Positions 22,978 through 32,927 of a stretch of DNA of 64,000 nt are shown one piece after another. Made by a program: the position numbers and the translations under genes. This DNA is from Lachnospiraceae bacterium (GTDB lineage: Bacteria; Bacillota; Clostridia; Lachnospirales; Lachnospiraceae): NCBI GenBank assembly GCA_025758065.1, contig CP107199.1, forward strand, positions 2,453,501-2,517,500, written 5' to 3'. Below the pieces are notes generated by a model, which did no database searches, had not been told where the DNA came from, and saw only the letters and a list, made by a program, of their open reading frames with translations. Within the stretch, counting starts at the first letter, position 1, and each line of letters starts with the position of its first letter.

Positions 22978-25717
22978 GTGCGACACGTTTCTTGATAACT
23001 GCATAAGCAGGAAACAAGGCATATACAAAACTTTTGTATAGAGAACTGATATTCCAAAGAGTGGAATGAGGGGGTAACGTCCCGAAACGCTCTCCTTAAT
23101 ACTCCTACATGCTGTGCTAACTGCTGAAATGCGCAGTATGAAGCTAGGTGAAGTCGGCAGAGAGATACCGTAAGGCATGAAAATGTCACGAAAGCTGTCC
23201 AGCGGTGGGCGGTGTATCCTATATGCCGGAGGTCTATAAAATATCTATGGTGAGAATAATTTAGAGATAAGTTTGACGAACTTGCGAAAGTAAGGGTCTA
23301 AACGTAGCTTATGTAGAAATGCATAAACCGTGGTCACGGGGTATGTGGGGTAAAGTAAGAATCCATGTTATGAAATACCCTATTGTGTTACAGGCACAAT
23401 TAAGCATACAGGCTCATAGCAAGCACCTACGGATATATGAACAGATAGGAATATCGGAACGTGGGAAGCTGTGAATACAAATGGTAAGGATTCAGCAGTC
23501 TAATGTTGTAGTGATAGAAAAAATCGAAAGCCAGTAGCAAATACTGGCAAGCCAATAGGCTTTCCGCTATCGGGATAATCTATCTTTATCACAGTGAAAT
23601 CAGGGGCACGAGCATTGATATTTCCTGTAATGGGAAAAGGAGCAACAGCCCCAAGACAGGATTTAGTTTCATCATTATTTCTAAATCTTTCAAGGTTCTT
23701 GTATGACTAATAGAAACCAAGTCCGAAAGGAGGCGGTTGACTTGACTGTCGATACGAACTTAGAGAGGCAACCAAAGCAGCAAAAACTGCGAAATGCCGA
23801 ATATTACGATATGCAGGATGTTATGGATAAGCTATATGAAGAATCCTGCAAAGGAAAATCATTCCATAATCTAATGCACCTTATTACCAGTGAGAACAAC
23901 ATACTTTTAGCGTTCAGAAATATCAAAAACAACAAAGGCTCAATGACTAAGGGAACAGACGGCAAAACAATTACACAGTATAAAGGGTGGTCGGAAGAAC
24001 AGTTTGTCAAATACTTTCAAAATAAATTTGCAAACTATCACCCCAAAAGTGTTCGCAGAACAGAAATTCCAAAGGTCGGACAGCCTGGTAAAATGCGTCC
24101 GTTAGGTATTCCCTGTATGGACGACAGGATTATACAGCAATGTATTATCCAAGTATTAGAACCGATATGTGAAGCAAGGTTTCATGCTCACAGTTATGGT
24201 TTTAGACCAAATAGGTCGGCAAGCCATGCCATTGCAAGGGCACAATCTCTGATGAATGTCAGCAAGCTGCACTATGTTGTAGATGTTGATATAAAGGGAT
24301 TCTTTGACAATGTAAACCATGGCAAGCTGCTCAAGCAAATGTGGGCAATGGGCATACGGGACAAAAGTCTCATCTGCATAATCGGCAAAATACTGAAATC
24401 TGAGATTAAGGGAATTGGCAGACCAGATAAAGGAACGCCACAGGGCGGTATCATCAGCCCGTTGCTCTCAAACATTGTTCTGAACGAACTCGATTGGTGG
24501 TTGAGTGACCAATGGGAAACCAAAAGCACAAGATATCCCTATACGCACAGTCACAAATATGAAGCCTTGAAAAAGTCCAACCTCAAAGAATTTTTCTTCG
24601 TGCGTTACGCCGATGATTTTAAGATTCTCTGTAGAGATTACAAAACAGCAAAAAAGATATTCATTGCTGTAAAAGAATGGCTTTGGGAAAGACTGGGGCT
24701 TGAAATCAGTCCGGAAAAATCCAAAATCACAAATGTTCGCAAAAAGAAAACGGATTTTCTTGGCTTTGCATTGTATGTGACGAAAAAGGGTAAGAAGTAT
24801 GTGTCTAAAAGTAATATTTCGGAAAAAGCGAAAAAGACAATGAAAACCAAGCTCAAAGAGCAAATCAAAGTAATTCAGCACGATACATCACCCCACCAAG
24901 TAAGCCAGCTTAATTCAATGATTCTTGGTATGCACAATTATTATAATTCCGCTACAGGGTGCAGTCGTGATTTTCGAGAAATCAATTTCGTTGTCAGCAA
25001 GAGCCTGAAGCATAGGCTTAGAGTGAAAACCAAAAAGGTTAAGCGAATTAAAAATAATAAATCGCTATTGCCTGAAAAAGTGCCAAAATCCAAAACGTAT
25101 CAGAAATTCTATGGTAGTTATAACGGAAAGCCGAAAGTCGTGGCAGGTGTACATATCTTCCCGATTTATGGCTGTAGGTTTGTTTCTCCGAGAATGTTCA
25201 CACGAGAGGTTAATAAATATACTCCACAAGGCAGACAGCTTATACACAAAAATCTGTCTACCGTTCAACACTTAATTCAGTATCTTTTGGAAGCAAAAGA
25301 TTACGGAAAATCTGTGGAATACAATGATAATCGTATTTCACTTATGGCAGGACAAAATGGAAAATGTGCAATAACAGGAGAACCACTCTGTATATTTGAC
25401 ATGGAATGTCATCATAAAAAGCCCCAAAAGCTAGGTGGTACGGACGAATATAAAAACCTCATGTGGGTAAAAGCGGATGTACATAAACTTATCCATGCTA
25501 CAGAAGCAGATACGATTGCAAAATATCTTGATATTCTCAAACTTGATGACAAGGCACTGAAAAAGGTTAATTCTTTAAGACTATCAGCAGGAAATTTAGA
25601 AATAGTAGCTAACGCAAACTAGATTTTGTTGGAGCGCCGTGTGCGGGGAAAGCTCGCACGCACGGTGTGGAGTGGGGGAAAATTCGGAGATAATTTCAAA
25701 GAATTACCTATCACTAT
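22978..25717 (+). mobile_element. Group II intron in virB4 (2740 bp)
   Basis: The intron starts GTGCG, has about 720 nt of structured 5' sequence, the maturase ORF, a domain V hairpin (25632-25670, GAGCGCCGTGTGCGG ... CGCACGGTGTGG) and a domain VI ending in CACTAT. Joining 22977 to 25718 restores the VirB4 sequence GYDM-DIIPTDLATYG in frame. The insertion is in the sense orientation, so splicing should give functional mRNA. Confidence 0.92.
23703..25622 (+). CDS. ltrA: Group II intron reverse transcriptase/maturase with HNH domain
   Basis: 639 residues. The reverse transcriptase has KMRPLGIP, SYGFRPNRSAS, VVDVDIKGFFDNV, GTPQGGIISPLLSN and the catalytic YADD at residues 302-305. The maturase X domain follows (about 400-480), and the C-terminus holds an HNH endonuclease (CAITGEPL, ECHHKKPQKLGG, NLMWVKADVHKLIH). 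All activities for splicing and retrohoming are therefore present. It lies in domain IV of the intron; its stop is 10 bp before domain V. Confidence 0.95.
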   Translation: MTNRNQVRKEAVDLTVDTNLERQPKQQKLRNAEYYDMQDVMDKLYEESCKGKSFHNLMHLITSENNILLAFRNIKNNKGSMTKGTDGKTITQYKGWSEEQFVKYFQNKFANYHPKSVRRTEIPKVGQPGKMRPLGIPCMDDRIIQQCIIQVLEPICEARFHAHSYGFRPNRSASHAIARAQSLMNVSKLHYVVDVDIKGFFDNVNHGKLLKQMWAMGIRDKSLICIIGKILKSEIKGIGRPDKGTPQGGIISPLLSNIVLNELDWWLSDQWETKSTRYPYTHSHKYEALKKSNLKEFFFVRYADDFKILCRDYKTAKKIFIAVKEWLWERLGLEISPEKSKITNVRKKKTDFLGFALYVTKKGKKYVSKSNISEKAKKTMKTKLKEQIKVIQHDTSPHQVSQLNSMILGMHNYYNSATGCSRDFREINFVVSKSLKHRLRVKTKKVKRIKNNKSLLPEKVPKSKTYQKFYGSYNGKPKVVAGVHIFPIYGCRFVSPRMFTREVNKYTPQGRQLIHKNLSTVQHLIQYLLEAKDYGKSVEYNDNRISLMAGQNGKCAITGEPLCIFDMECHHKKPQKLGGTDEYKNLMWVKADVHKLIHATEADTIAKYLDILKLDDKALKKVNSLRLSAGNLEIVANAN

Positions 25718-27168
25718 ACATCATTCCCACCGACCTTGCCACCTATGGAGAAGAAGCCAAAAATCTTTTGCAGGATTTACAGAGCCGCAATGAGCGCATG
25801 TTCCTTGTGACGGTACTGGTGGAAAATATCGCTGCCAAACGCCAAAAGCTGTTCAATGATATTTTTGCCGCTTCGGGTGTGGCACAGAAATACAACTGTG
25901 CCTTAAAACGGCTGGATTACCAGCAGGAACAGGGGCTTATGTCCTCGCTTGCTCTTGGTACGAACCAGATTGAGATTGAGCGCGGGCTTACGACCAGCAG
26001 CACAGCGATCTTTGTACCGTTTACCACCTGTGAACTGTTCCAGGAGGGCGAGGCATTGTATTACGGCCTGAACGCCCTTTCCAATAACCTGATCATGGCG
26101 AACAGAAAAACGCTGAAAAACCCCAATGGGCTGTTTCTCGGTACCCCAGGAAGCGGCAAATCTTTCTCTGCCAAGCGTGAGATCGTCAATGTGTTCCTTC
26201 TGACGGAGGACGACATCATTATCGCCGACCCGGAAAATGAGTATGGGCCGCTGGTACAGCAGTTCGGTTCCCAGGGGCAGGTCATTGATATTTCCCCTAC
26301 TTCCACGAACTACATCAACCCGATGGACATCAATCTGGACTATTCCGATGATGAAAACCCGATCACTTTGAAAAGTGATTTTATCCTGTCGCTGTGTGAC
26401 CTTATCATCGGCGGCAAAGAAGGACTTTCCCCCATTGAAAGGACGATCATCGACCGTTGTACCAGACTGGTGTACCGGGAATACCTGCAGGACCCGTGCC
26501 CGGAAAATATGCCGATCTTAGGTGATCTTTACGAGCTGCTTTTGAAACAGTCTGAACCGGAGGCACAGAATATCGCAACGGCGCTGGAAATCTATGTCAA
26601 TGGTTCCCTTAACGTGTTCAACCACCGTTCCAATATCCAGATGGATCAACACCGGGTACTGTGTTTCCAGCTTAAGTCACTGGGAAAAGCCTTAAAGGAA
26701 ATCGGGCTTTTGATCATGCAGGATGCGGTGTGGAACCGTGTCACGGCCAACCGTTCCAAACATAAAACAACCTGGTTCTATATCGACGAATTCCATCTTC
26801 TTTTGAAAGGGCAGACAGGAAGTTTCAGCGTGGAGATCTGGAAACGCTTCCGTAAATGGGGCGGAATTCCATCAGGTTTAACGCAGAATGTCAAGGACCT
26901 TCTGGCTTCCCGTGAGATCGAAAATATTTTTGAGAACTCGGACTTTATCTATATGCTCAACCAGGCCCAGGGAGACCGTCAGATTTTGGCAAAGCAGTTG
27001 GGAATCTCCCCGCACCAGCTTTCGTATGTGACCCATTCCGGTCCCGGCGAGGGGCTTTTGTTCTTTGGAAATGTGATCATCCCTTTTGTGGACCACTTCC
27101 CGAAGGACACACTCTTGTACAGCGTGCTTACCACAAGACCGGATGAAGTAGCGGGGACCAAAGCGTGA
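25718..27168 (+). CDS. virB4: VirB4 conjugation ATPase, exon 2
   Basis: Encodes the ATPase part. Walker A is GTPGSGKS (spliced residues 483-490), then IIADPENEYGPL with the Walker B-like Asp, TTWFYIDEFHLLL, and GLTQNVKDLLASREIENIFENS. VirB4 powers assembly of and transfer through the type IV channel at the membrane. The spliced product is about 824 residues, normal for ICE VirB4/TraE. The C-terminus is complete. Confidence 0.93.
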
Positions 27169-27201
27169 GACAAAAATTAAAATGGATCGGAGGTGAGAAC
27201 A

Positions 27202-29880
27202 ATGGCACACGACAGGGAATTTCAAAGGAGGCGCAAAGATACCCGGATGCCGGTGCGTGATTCCCACGGGGAGGATCAACCGGCAGCCAGGCAGACCGAA
27301 CAGGATTTTGACCTGCGCAGGGCACGGGACACCCCTTCTTCTGTCAACGGCAAGACACACAGGCAGGACATCCCTGTACAGACGGAATTTTCCCATCTGT
27401 CACCGGAAACACCGGCGTCCTTGCTGGAACAGGGCGAAGCGTATGCAACCGCTTTGGATGGTTTTTCGGAACACTTTGAGACACCGGATGCTACCAGGAC
27501 AGCGCCCCCGATACAGGACAACGTGCGAAGCAATTTCCGGCAGGAGGCTTCCAGGCGTTCTTTTGTAACAGAGGATGTGACAGACCATGATACCGGAAAA
27601 TATGCTCCTTCTTCCGAAGGCTCAGCCCCACCGAACGGCACAGACAGATCCGGTCAGGAACACCGTTACCGGACACACCAGCATGGGAACAAATATCAGC
27701 AGCGTTTTCAGGAAGCGGCACAGGCGGAGGAACAGGCAGCGCAGAAGGAAAAGGGTATGGATAGCGAACCGCCGAAAACATCCAAGCTGGAATTTACTGC
27801 GGATGAACTACCGCTGGAGACAAAGGATAAAAAGCTCACCCATGCAAGACGGAAGGCGGAACGGACTGCACAAAAAGCAGAGCAGGCGCAAAATCGTCTA
27901 CCTGCCCGGAAGAAACTGCGCATGGAGACGGTTTCCGACCCGGAGACCGGAAAAGCCAAAAAACACTTAAAATTTGAAAAGGAGGTCAAATCCCAAAAGG
28001 TCCATGTAAAAGGACCTGTACCCCTGCGTCCGGTCAAGGCGGGCGCCAATACTGCCATTGGTTACGCTCATAAAAAGATTTATGAGGCAGAGGATGAAAA
28101 TGTGGGCATCAAGGCAGCCCACCGCTCTGAACTTGTGGGCGAGGCAGGGCTTCGCACGGCATATCACCGGCATAAAACTGCCCCCTACCGAAAGGCAGCG
28201 AAATTACAGCAAAAATCAGCAAAAGCAAACGCAAGACTTGCTTACCGGCAGGCTCTTAGCGACCACCCGGAGCTGAAGAAACATGCGATTGCCCGGATAT
28301 GGCAGAAACAAAAACTGAAAAGGCAGTATGCCAAGGCTGCCCGTGAAGCCGGGAAACAGGCAAAAAATGCCGCAGTCGCAACAGAGAGGGTCAGCGTCGG
28401 TATTGTCCATGCGGTCAAACGGCACCCTGTAATCTGCCTTGTCCTCCTGCTTCTCCTTTTGGTAATTTTCCTGATCACATCCCTGTTTTCCACGTTCTCC
28501 AATATCGGGACCGGCGGTTTGGGAAGTCTGGCTGCTTCTACCTATCTTGCAGATGATCAGGACATCAACCAGGCGGAGCTTACCTATACCGAATGGGAAA
28601 CGGATCTGCAAATGGAAATAGACCGGGTGGAATCAGACCGCCCCGGCTATGACGAATACCGGTATAACCTGGGCGCAATCGAGCATGACCCGTATGTGCT
28701 GATGGGGTATCTGACTTCTGCTTATCAGGGATTTACTTACGATGAAGTGGAAAGCGTGCTGCGGCAGCTTTTCCAGGAACAATATACCCTGTCCTTTTCA
28801 GAAGAAACCGAGATCCGTTACCGCACCGAAACTTCCGTTGATCCGGAAACCGGGGAAGAAACCCAGGAGGAAGTGCCTTATGAATGGCGCATCTTAAATG
28901 TCAAGCTCACAGTCACACCTCTAGAAAACCTGGTCGTTTCCCGGATGAACGCAGACCAGAAAGAGATCTGCGAGATCCTGCTGCAGACAAAAGGAAACCG
29001 CCAGTATGTCAAAAATGTCTTTGGCACCAACTGGCTCCCTTATGTGACCAGTTATTACGGCTACCGGGTACATCCCATCAGTGGGGAAAAGAACTATCAC
29101 ACCGGTGTGGACATCGGGATGCCGGAGGGCACAGAGATCCTTGCCGGGCATGACGGAACGGTCACCCTTGCGGGAAATGCCGGCGGTTATGGCTTGTGTG
29201 TCGCTATTGAAGGCGAGGCATACGAAGGACATACCCTGACGACCAAATACGGGCACTGTTCCCAGATCCTTGTTTCTGCCGGGCAGGAGGTCAAAGCCGG
29301 GGATGTGATTGCAAAGGTCGGGAATACCGGAAATTCTACCGGGGCCCACCTGCACTTAGAAGTCCTGGTTGACGGCCAGTATTTGAATCCCCTGTATTTT
29401 GCCGATACCGGCGATACCAGCGAACGGCACCTGCCGGAAGTTGGTTCAGGCGGCACAGGAAACTACTTCGATTATGATATTCCACCGGAAGCCCTTGCGG
29501 ATGAACAGTTTGCCGCAATGATGGCCGAGGCGGAAAAATATCTTGGCTATCCGTATGTATGGGGAGGCGCAAGCCCTTCCACTTCCTTTGACTGTTCCGG
29601 CTATGTGTCCTGGGTGATCAACAACTGCGGCGTTGGCTGGAATTTCGGAAGGCTGACCGCGGATGGTCTTTTAGGTGTATGTACGCCGGTATCAAGTGCG
29701 GATGCAAAACCGGGCGACCTGATCTTCTTCCAGGGGACCTACAACACCAGCGGCGCAAGCCATGTAGGGATCTATGTGGGAAATGGAATGATGATCCACT
29801 GTGGAGACCCGATTTCTTATGCAAACATCAATACAAGCTACTGGCAGCAGCATTTTTATACATTTGGGCGTCTGCCTTAA
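27202..29880 (+). CDS. M23 + NlpC/P60 cell-wall hydrolase of the conjugation system
   Basis: 892 residues from the ATG at 27202 (RBS GGAGG). The N-terminal 400 residues are charged, Gln-rich and probably cytoplasmic; a transmembrane helix lies at about 408-430. Outside is an M23 peptidase domain (H624, HTGVD at 633-637, HLHLE at 716-720) and a C-terminal NlpC/P60 domain with Cys798 (FDCSGY) and His854 (SHVGIY). This two-enzyme form is typical of CD1108-like ICE proteins. It opens peptidoglycan for channel assembly, the VirB1 role. Confidence 0.92.
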   Translation: MAHDREFQRRRKDTRMPVRDSHGEDQPAARQTEQDFDLRRARDTPSSVNGKTHRQDIPVQTEFSHLSPETPASLLEQGEAYATALDGFSEHFETPDATRTAPPIQDNVRSNFRQEASRRSFVTEDVTDHDTGKYAPSSEGSAPPNGTDRSGQEHRYRTHQHGNKYQQRFQEAAQAEEQAAQKEKGMDSEPPKTSKLEFTADELPLETKDKKLTHARRKAERTAQKAEQAQNRLPARKKLRMETVSDPETGKAKKHLKFEKEVKSQKVHVKGPVPLRPVKAGANTAIGYAHKKIYEAEDENVGIKAAHRSELVGEAGLRTAYHRHKTAPYRKAAKLQQKSAKANARLAYRQALSDHPELKKHAIARIWQKQKLKRQYAKAAREAGKQAKNAAVATERVSVGIVHAVKRHPVICLVLLLLLLVIFLITSLFSTFSNIGTGGLGSLAASTYLADDQDINQAELTYTEWETDLQMEIDRVESDRPGYDEYRYNLGAIEHDPYVLMGYLTSAYQGFTYDEVESVLRQLFQEQYTLSFSEETEIRYRTETSVDPETGEETQEEVPYEWRILNVKLTVTPLENLVVSRMNADQKEICEILLQTKGNRQYVKNVFGTNWLPYVTSYYGYRVHPISGEKNYHTGVDIGMPEGTEILAGHDGTVTLAGNAGGYGLCVAIEGEAYEGHTLTTKYGHCSQILVSAGQEVKAGDVIAKVGNTGNSTGAHLHLEVLVDGQYLNPLYFADTGDTSERHLPEVGSGGTGNYFDYDIPPEALADEQFAAMMAEAEKYLGYPYVWGGASPSTSFDCSGYVSWVINNCGVGWNFGRLTADGLLGVCTPVSSADAKPGDLIFFQGTYNTSGASHVGIYVGNGMMIHCGDPISYANINTSYWQQHFYTFGRLP

Positions 29881-29898
29881 CAGATTGGAGGTAATAAA

Positions 29899-30144
29899 TT
29901 GAATCCTAAAATTGAAAAACTGGAAAAGGAAATTGAAAAGACCAAAACAAAGATTGCGGAAATGCAGGCAAAGCTCCATAAGCTGGAGGAACAGAAAACA
30001 GAGCTGGAAAATACCGATTATGTAGCGGTGGCGCGCAGTTTCAAACTGACGCCCCAGCAGCTTGCGGATTTTTTGAAATCACAGCAGGCAGCCCCTTCGG
30101 AAACTGTTTTACCGCAGGAGAAGGAGGATGTGCATGAGGCTTAA
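29899..30144 (+). CDS. DUF4315 family coiled-coil protein
   Basis: 81 residues, TTG start after TTGGAGGTAAT. Residues 1-36 form a coiled coil (KIEKLEKEIEKTKTKIAEMQ and on); the rest is FKLTPQQLADFLKSQ and a short acidic tail. This is the DUF4315 pattern of ICE proteins between the hydrolase and DUF4366. Its stop overlaps the next gene. Role in transfer unknown. Confidence 0.8.
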   Translation: MNPKIEKLEKEIEKTKTKIAEMQAKLHKLEEQKTELENTDYVAVARSFKLTPQQLADFLKSQQAAPSETVLPQEKEDVHEA

Positions 30145-31246
30145 AAAACTTTCCCTGCTGCTGGCGCTTACGCTTCTTGTAAGTGTCAGCGCATTACCTG
30201 TAACGGCTCATGCCGGCGGTTCCAAAGACACCACACCGCCAACGCTGACTGCTTCCATGGAGGGCGATGCCCTGAAAATAGAAAGCAGTGACGATCTATC
30301 CGGCGTGGAGGCGGTCTTTGTTGATGAAAACCGTATCAACTCCCTCACCGACGGGAAAGCGTCGGTCGCACTGAAAGATTATGCCGGAACAGAAAAACAG
30401 GTAAGCATATACGCAAAAGATTATGCCGGCAACCGTTCTGATGTGGTAAAGCTGGATAATCCGTATTACAAAGAACCGGCTCCTGAAAAGAAACCTGCTA
30501 CGACAGCACCCCAGAGTCCGTCCGGTACACAGACAAAACCGCCTAAGGAAGAAAAACCTTCCGGCTCAAACGCTGCAACCCCTTCCGGCGGCGGAAATTC
30601 TTCCGGTTCAGATAACAGTACCGGACAGCAGGAAAATATTTCTGCGATCCCGGAAGGTGCATTTACCCCGGAAGGCACCGGAACGGTACAGGACAACATC
30701 AGCGGTACGGATGGGGAAAAACAGTTTTACACCATCACTACGGACGCGGGCAATGTCTTTTATCTGGTGATCGACGGGAAACGGGAAGATAACAATGTCT
30801 ACTTCTTAAACGGCGTCACAGAGTCCGACCTGATGGCACTTGCAGAAAAGAACAATGGCAGCATGAGCATGATCCCCCAGGAAGAAAGCTGTAACTGCAC
30901 AGAAAAATGTGAGGCAGGAAAGGTTAATACCGGCTGTCCGGTCTGCAAAAATGACTTAAATGGCTGCAAAGGAAAAGAAAAGCCGGCGGAAACTGAAAAA
31001 CCGGCAGAACCGGAAAAGCCGAAGAAAGAAACCGGCAGCGTCGGCACGATCCTGTTTATCCTTGCTGCCTTACTTGCGGTCGGCGGGATCGGTTACTATG
31101 TAAAAATCGTGCGTCCGAAACAGCAGGCCGAGGACGATGCGGAATTTGAGGATGACGGTTATGGCGAAGGCTTTGACCCGGATGAGGCATACGGGGAACC
31201 GGAATATCTTTCCGAGGATGATTTTGACGACAAGGACAGCAAATAA
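30134..31246 (+). CDS. DUF4366 family membrane-anchored surface protein
   Basis: About 370 residues from the ATG at 30134. A signal peptide (LSLLLALTLLVSVSALP) is followed by an Ig-like segment (SSDDLSGVEAVFVDENRI), a Pro/Ser-rich linker, a Cys-containing domain (CNCTEKCEAGK, CPVCKNDLNGC), and a C-terminal transmembrane helix (about 310-330) with an acidic cytoplasmic tail. These are the features of DUF4366 proteins of ICEs. It is normally cotranscribed with the following adhesin, but here two IS200 copies lie between them. Confidence 0.8.
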   Translation: MRLKKLSLLLALTLLVSVSALPVTAHAGGSKDTTPPTLTASMEGDALKIESSDDLSGVEAVFVDENRINSLTDGKASVALKDYAGTEKQVSIYAKDYAGNRSDVVKLDNPYYKEPAPEKKPATTAPQSPSGTQTKPPKEEKPSGSNAATPSGGGNSSGSDNSTGQQENISAIPEGAFTPEGTGTVQDNISGTDGEKQFYTITTDAGNVFYLVIDGKREDNNVYFLNGVTESDLMALAEKNNGSMSMIPQEESCNCTEKCEAGKVNTGCPVCKNDLNGCKGKEKPAETEKPAEPEKPKKETGSVGTILFILAALLAVGGIGYYVKIVRPKQQAEDDAEFEDDGYGEGFDPDEAYGEPEYLSEDDFDDKDSK

Positions 31247-31435
31247 GGCTGTCCTTTTAGATTATGGACTTTAGTCTGTTGAGCCCATTGGAGTTTTTCG
31301 TTGTTCCGAAAAATGGAGATGGGCGAAACAATAAACCACCCGCTATGCGGGTGCGCGTCGATTGTTATACAAAAAATCACCTTTCCGTTTACAATAGAGT
31401 TGTTCAGGCTGTATTGCAGAAAGGAAAGGTAATTT

Positions 31436-31891
31436 ATGGCGAAGAAAGAAAATTCACTTGCGCATATGAAATGGATGTGCAAATATCATATCGTCTTCAC
31501 ACCTAAGTATAGACGAAAAATAATTTACAATCAATACAAAGCGGATATAAGAGATATTATAAAACAATTGTGTAGTTATAAAGGTGTTGAAATTATTGAG
31601 GGTCATCTAATGCCAGATCATATCCATATGTTAGTAAGTATTCCGCCAAAGATAAGTGTATCATCATTCATGGGATATTTAAAAGGGAAAAGTGCGCTTA
31701 TGATATTCGATAAACACGCAAATTTAAAGTATAAATTTGGAAATCGTCATTTCTGGGCAGAAGGATATTATGTTAGCACAGTAGGATTAAATGAGGCTAC
31801 AATAAAAAAATATATCCAAGAGCAGGAAAAGCATGATATAGCAATGGATAAGCTAAGTGTAAAGGAATATGAAGACCCTTTTAAGGGTTAA
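31436..31891 (+). CDS. tnpA: IS200-family Y1 transposase TnpA, copy 1
   Basis: 151 residues. HUH motif is seen as LMPDHIHMLVSIPP, and the catalytic tyrosine is expected in the helix after WAEGYYVSTVGLNEATIKKY. TnpA of this family moves single-stranded DNA by recognising the end hairpins. ATG follows AGAAAGGAAAGG. The protein is identical to copy 2. Confidence 0.93.
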   Translation: MAKKENSLAHMKWMCKYHIVFTPKYRRKIIYNQYKADIRDIIKQLCSYKGVEIIEGHLMPDHIHMLVSIPPKISVSSFMGYLKGKSALMIFDKHANLKYKFGNRHFWAEGYYVSTVGLNEATIKKYIQEQEKHDIAMDKLSVKEYEDPFKG

Positions 31892-32075
31892 TGCCAAGTA
31901 GTAACAATACCCTTTAAGGGGTAGCGACGAGTCAAGAGCAATATGGCTTGAACGGAGCTGTGGGAAGGCTGTGTAAACAGAATTCCCACAGTCTAAAGAG
32001 AAAGCCAGCGCCTTGAGACGCTGGCCTAGTAACAAGGGCTTATAGCCCTAGTGCAAACCACCCGTTGGACGGGTG
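31892..32075 (+). ncRNA. Structured right-end RNA candidate, copy 1
   Basis: Four hairpins lie in a row: CTGTGGGAA/TTCCCACAG, GCCAGCG/CGCTGGC, AGGGCT/AGCCCT and ACCACCCGT/ACGGGTGGT. This is more structure than an IS200 right end needs and is reminiscent of omegaRNA scaffolds of TnpB-bearing relatives. Function is a hypothesis. Confidence 0.35.
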
Positions 32076-32256
32076 GTTATGATTATGGACTTTAGTCTGT
32101 TGAGCCCATTGGAGTTTTTCGTTGTTCCGAAAAATGGAGATGGGCGAAACAATAAACCACCCGCTATGCGGGTGCGCGTCGATTGTTATACAAAAAATCA
32201 CCTTTCCGTTTACAATAGAGTTGTTCAGGCTGTATTGCAGAAAGGAAAGGTAATTT

Positions 32257-32712
32257 ATGGCGAAGAAAGAAAATTCACTTGCGCATATGAAATGGATGTG
32301 CAAATATCATATCGTCTTCACACCTAAGTATAGACGAAAAATAATTTACAATCAATACAAAGCGGATATAAGAGATATTATAAAACAATTGTGTAGTTAT
32401 AAAGGTGTTGAAATTATTGAGGGTCATCTAATGCCAGATCATATCCATATGTTAGTAAGTATTCCGCCAAAGATAAGTGTATCATCATTCATGGGATATT
32501 TAAAAGGGAAAAGTGCGCTTATGATATTCGATAAACACGCAAATTTAAAGTATAAATTTGGAAATCGTCATTTCTGGGCAGAAGGATATTATGTTAGCAC
32601 AGTAGGATTAAATGAGGCTACAATAAAAAAATATATCCAAGAGCAGGAAAAGCATGATATAGCAATGGATAAGCTAAGTGTAAAGGAATATGAAGACCCT
32701 TTTAAGGGTTAA
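32257..32712 (+). CDS. tnpA: IS200-family Y1 transposase TnpA, copy 2
   Basis: 151 residues, identical to the protein at 31436-31891, with the same HUH motif, predicted tyrosine helix and ribosome binding site. Either copy could supply transposase for both elements. The identity points to a very recent duplication or to insertion of a copy at the right end of the other. Confidence 0.93.
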   Translation: MAKKENSLAHMKWMCKYHIVFTPKYRRKIIYNQYKADIRDIIKQLCSYKGVEIIEGHLMPDHIHMLVSIPPKISVSSFMGYLKGKSALMIFDKHANLKYKFGNRHFWAEGYYVSTVGLNEATIKKYIQEQEKHDIAMDKLSVKEYEDPFKG

Positions 32713-32896
32713 TGCCAAGTAGTAACAATACCCTTTAAGGGGTAGCGACGAGTCAAGAGCAATATGGCTTGAACGGAGCTGTGGGAAGGCTGTGTAAACA
32801 GAATTCCCACAGTCTAAAGAGAAAGCCAGCGCCTTGAGACGCTGGCCTAGTAACAAGGGCTTATAGCCCTAGTGCAAACCACCCGTTGGACGGGTG
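32713..32896 (+). ncRNA. Structured right-end RNA candidate, copy 2
   Basis: Same four hairpins as at 31892-32075. If it acts as a guide scaffold, the guide would be the sequence after the end, here ATTTTATGAAAGTGAGG. Confidence 0.35.
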
Positions 32897-32927
32897 GTTA
32901 TGATTTTATGAAAGTGAGGATTTTTTC

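Larger units (their letters stand above)
31261..32081 (+). mobile_element. IS200-like element, copy 1 (821 bp)
   Basis: The unit begins ATTATGGACTTTAG and ends GGTGGTTATG. It has a left-end hairpin (CACCCG-CTATG-CGGGTG near 31338), one tnpA gene and a structured right end with a terminal ACCACCCGT-TGG-ACGGGTGGT hairpin. There is no tnpB. Copy 2 follows without a spacer. Confidence 0.88.
32082..32902 (+). mobile_element. IS200-like element, copy 2, tandem and identical
   Basis: The sequence repeats copy 1 base for base as far as I compared, in head-to-tail order with no spacer. It is followed by ATTTTATGAAAG leading into the adhesin gene. Confidence 0.9.

Noticed and set aside
22967..23006. 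Stop codon of virB4 at 23006 taken as a true truncated VirB4
   Set aside because: The break is explained by a group II intron; joining the exons restores a full-length protein.
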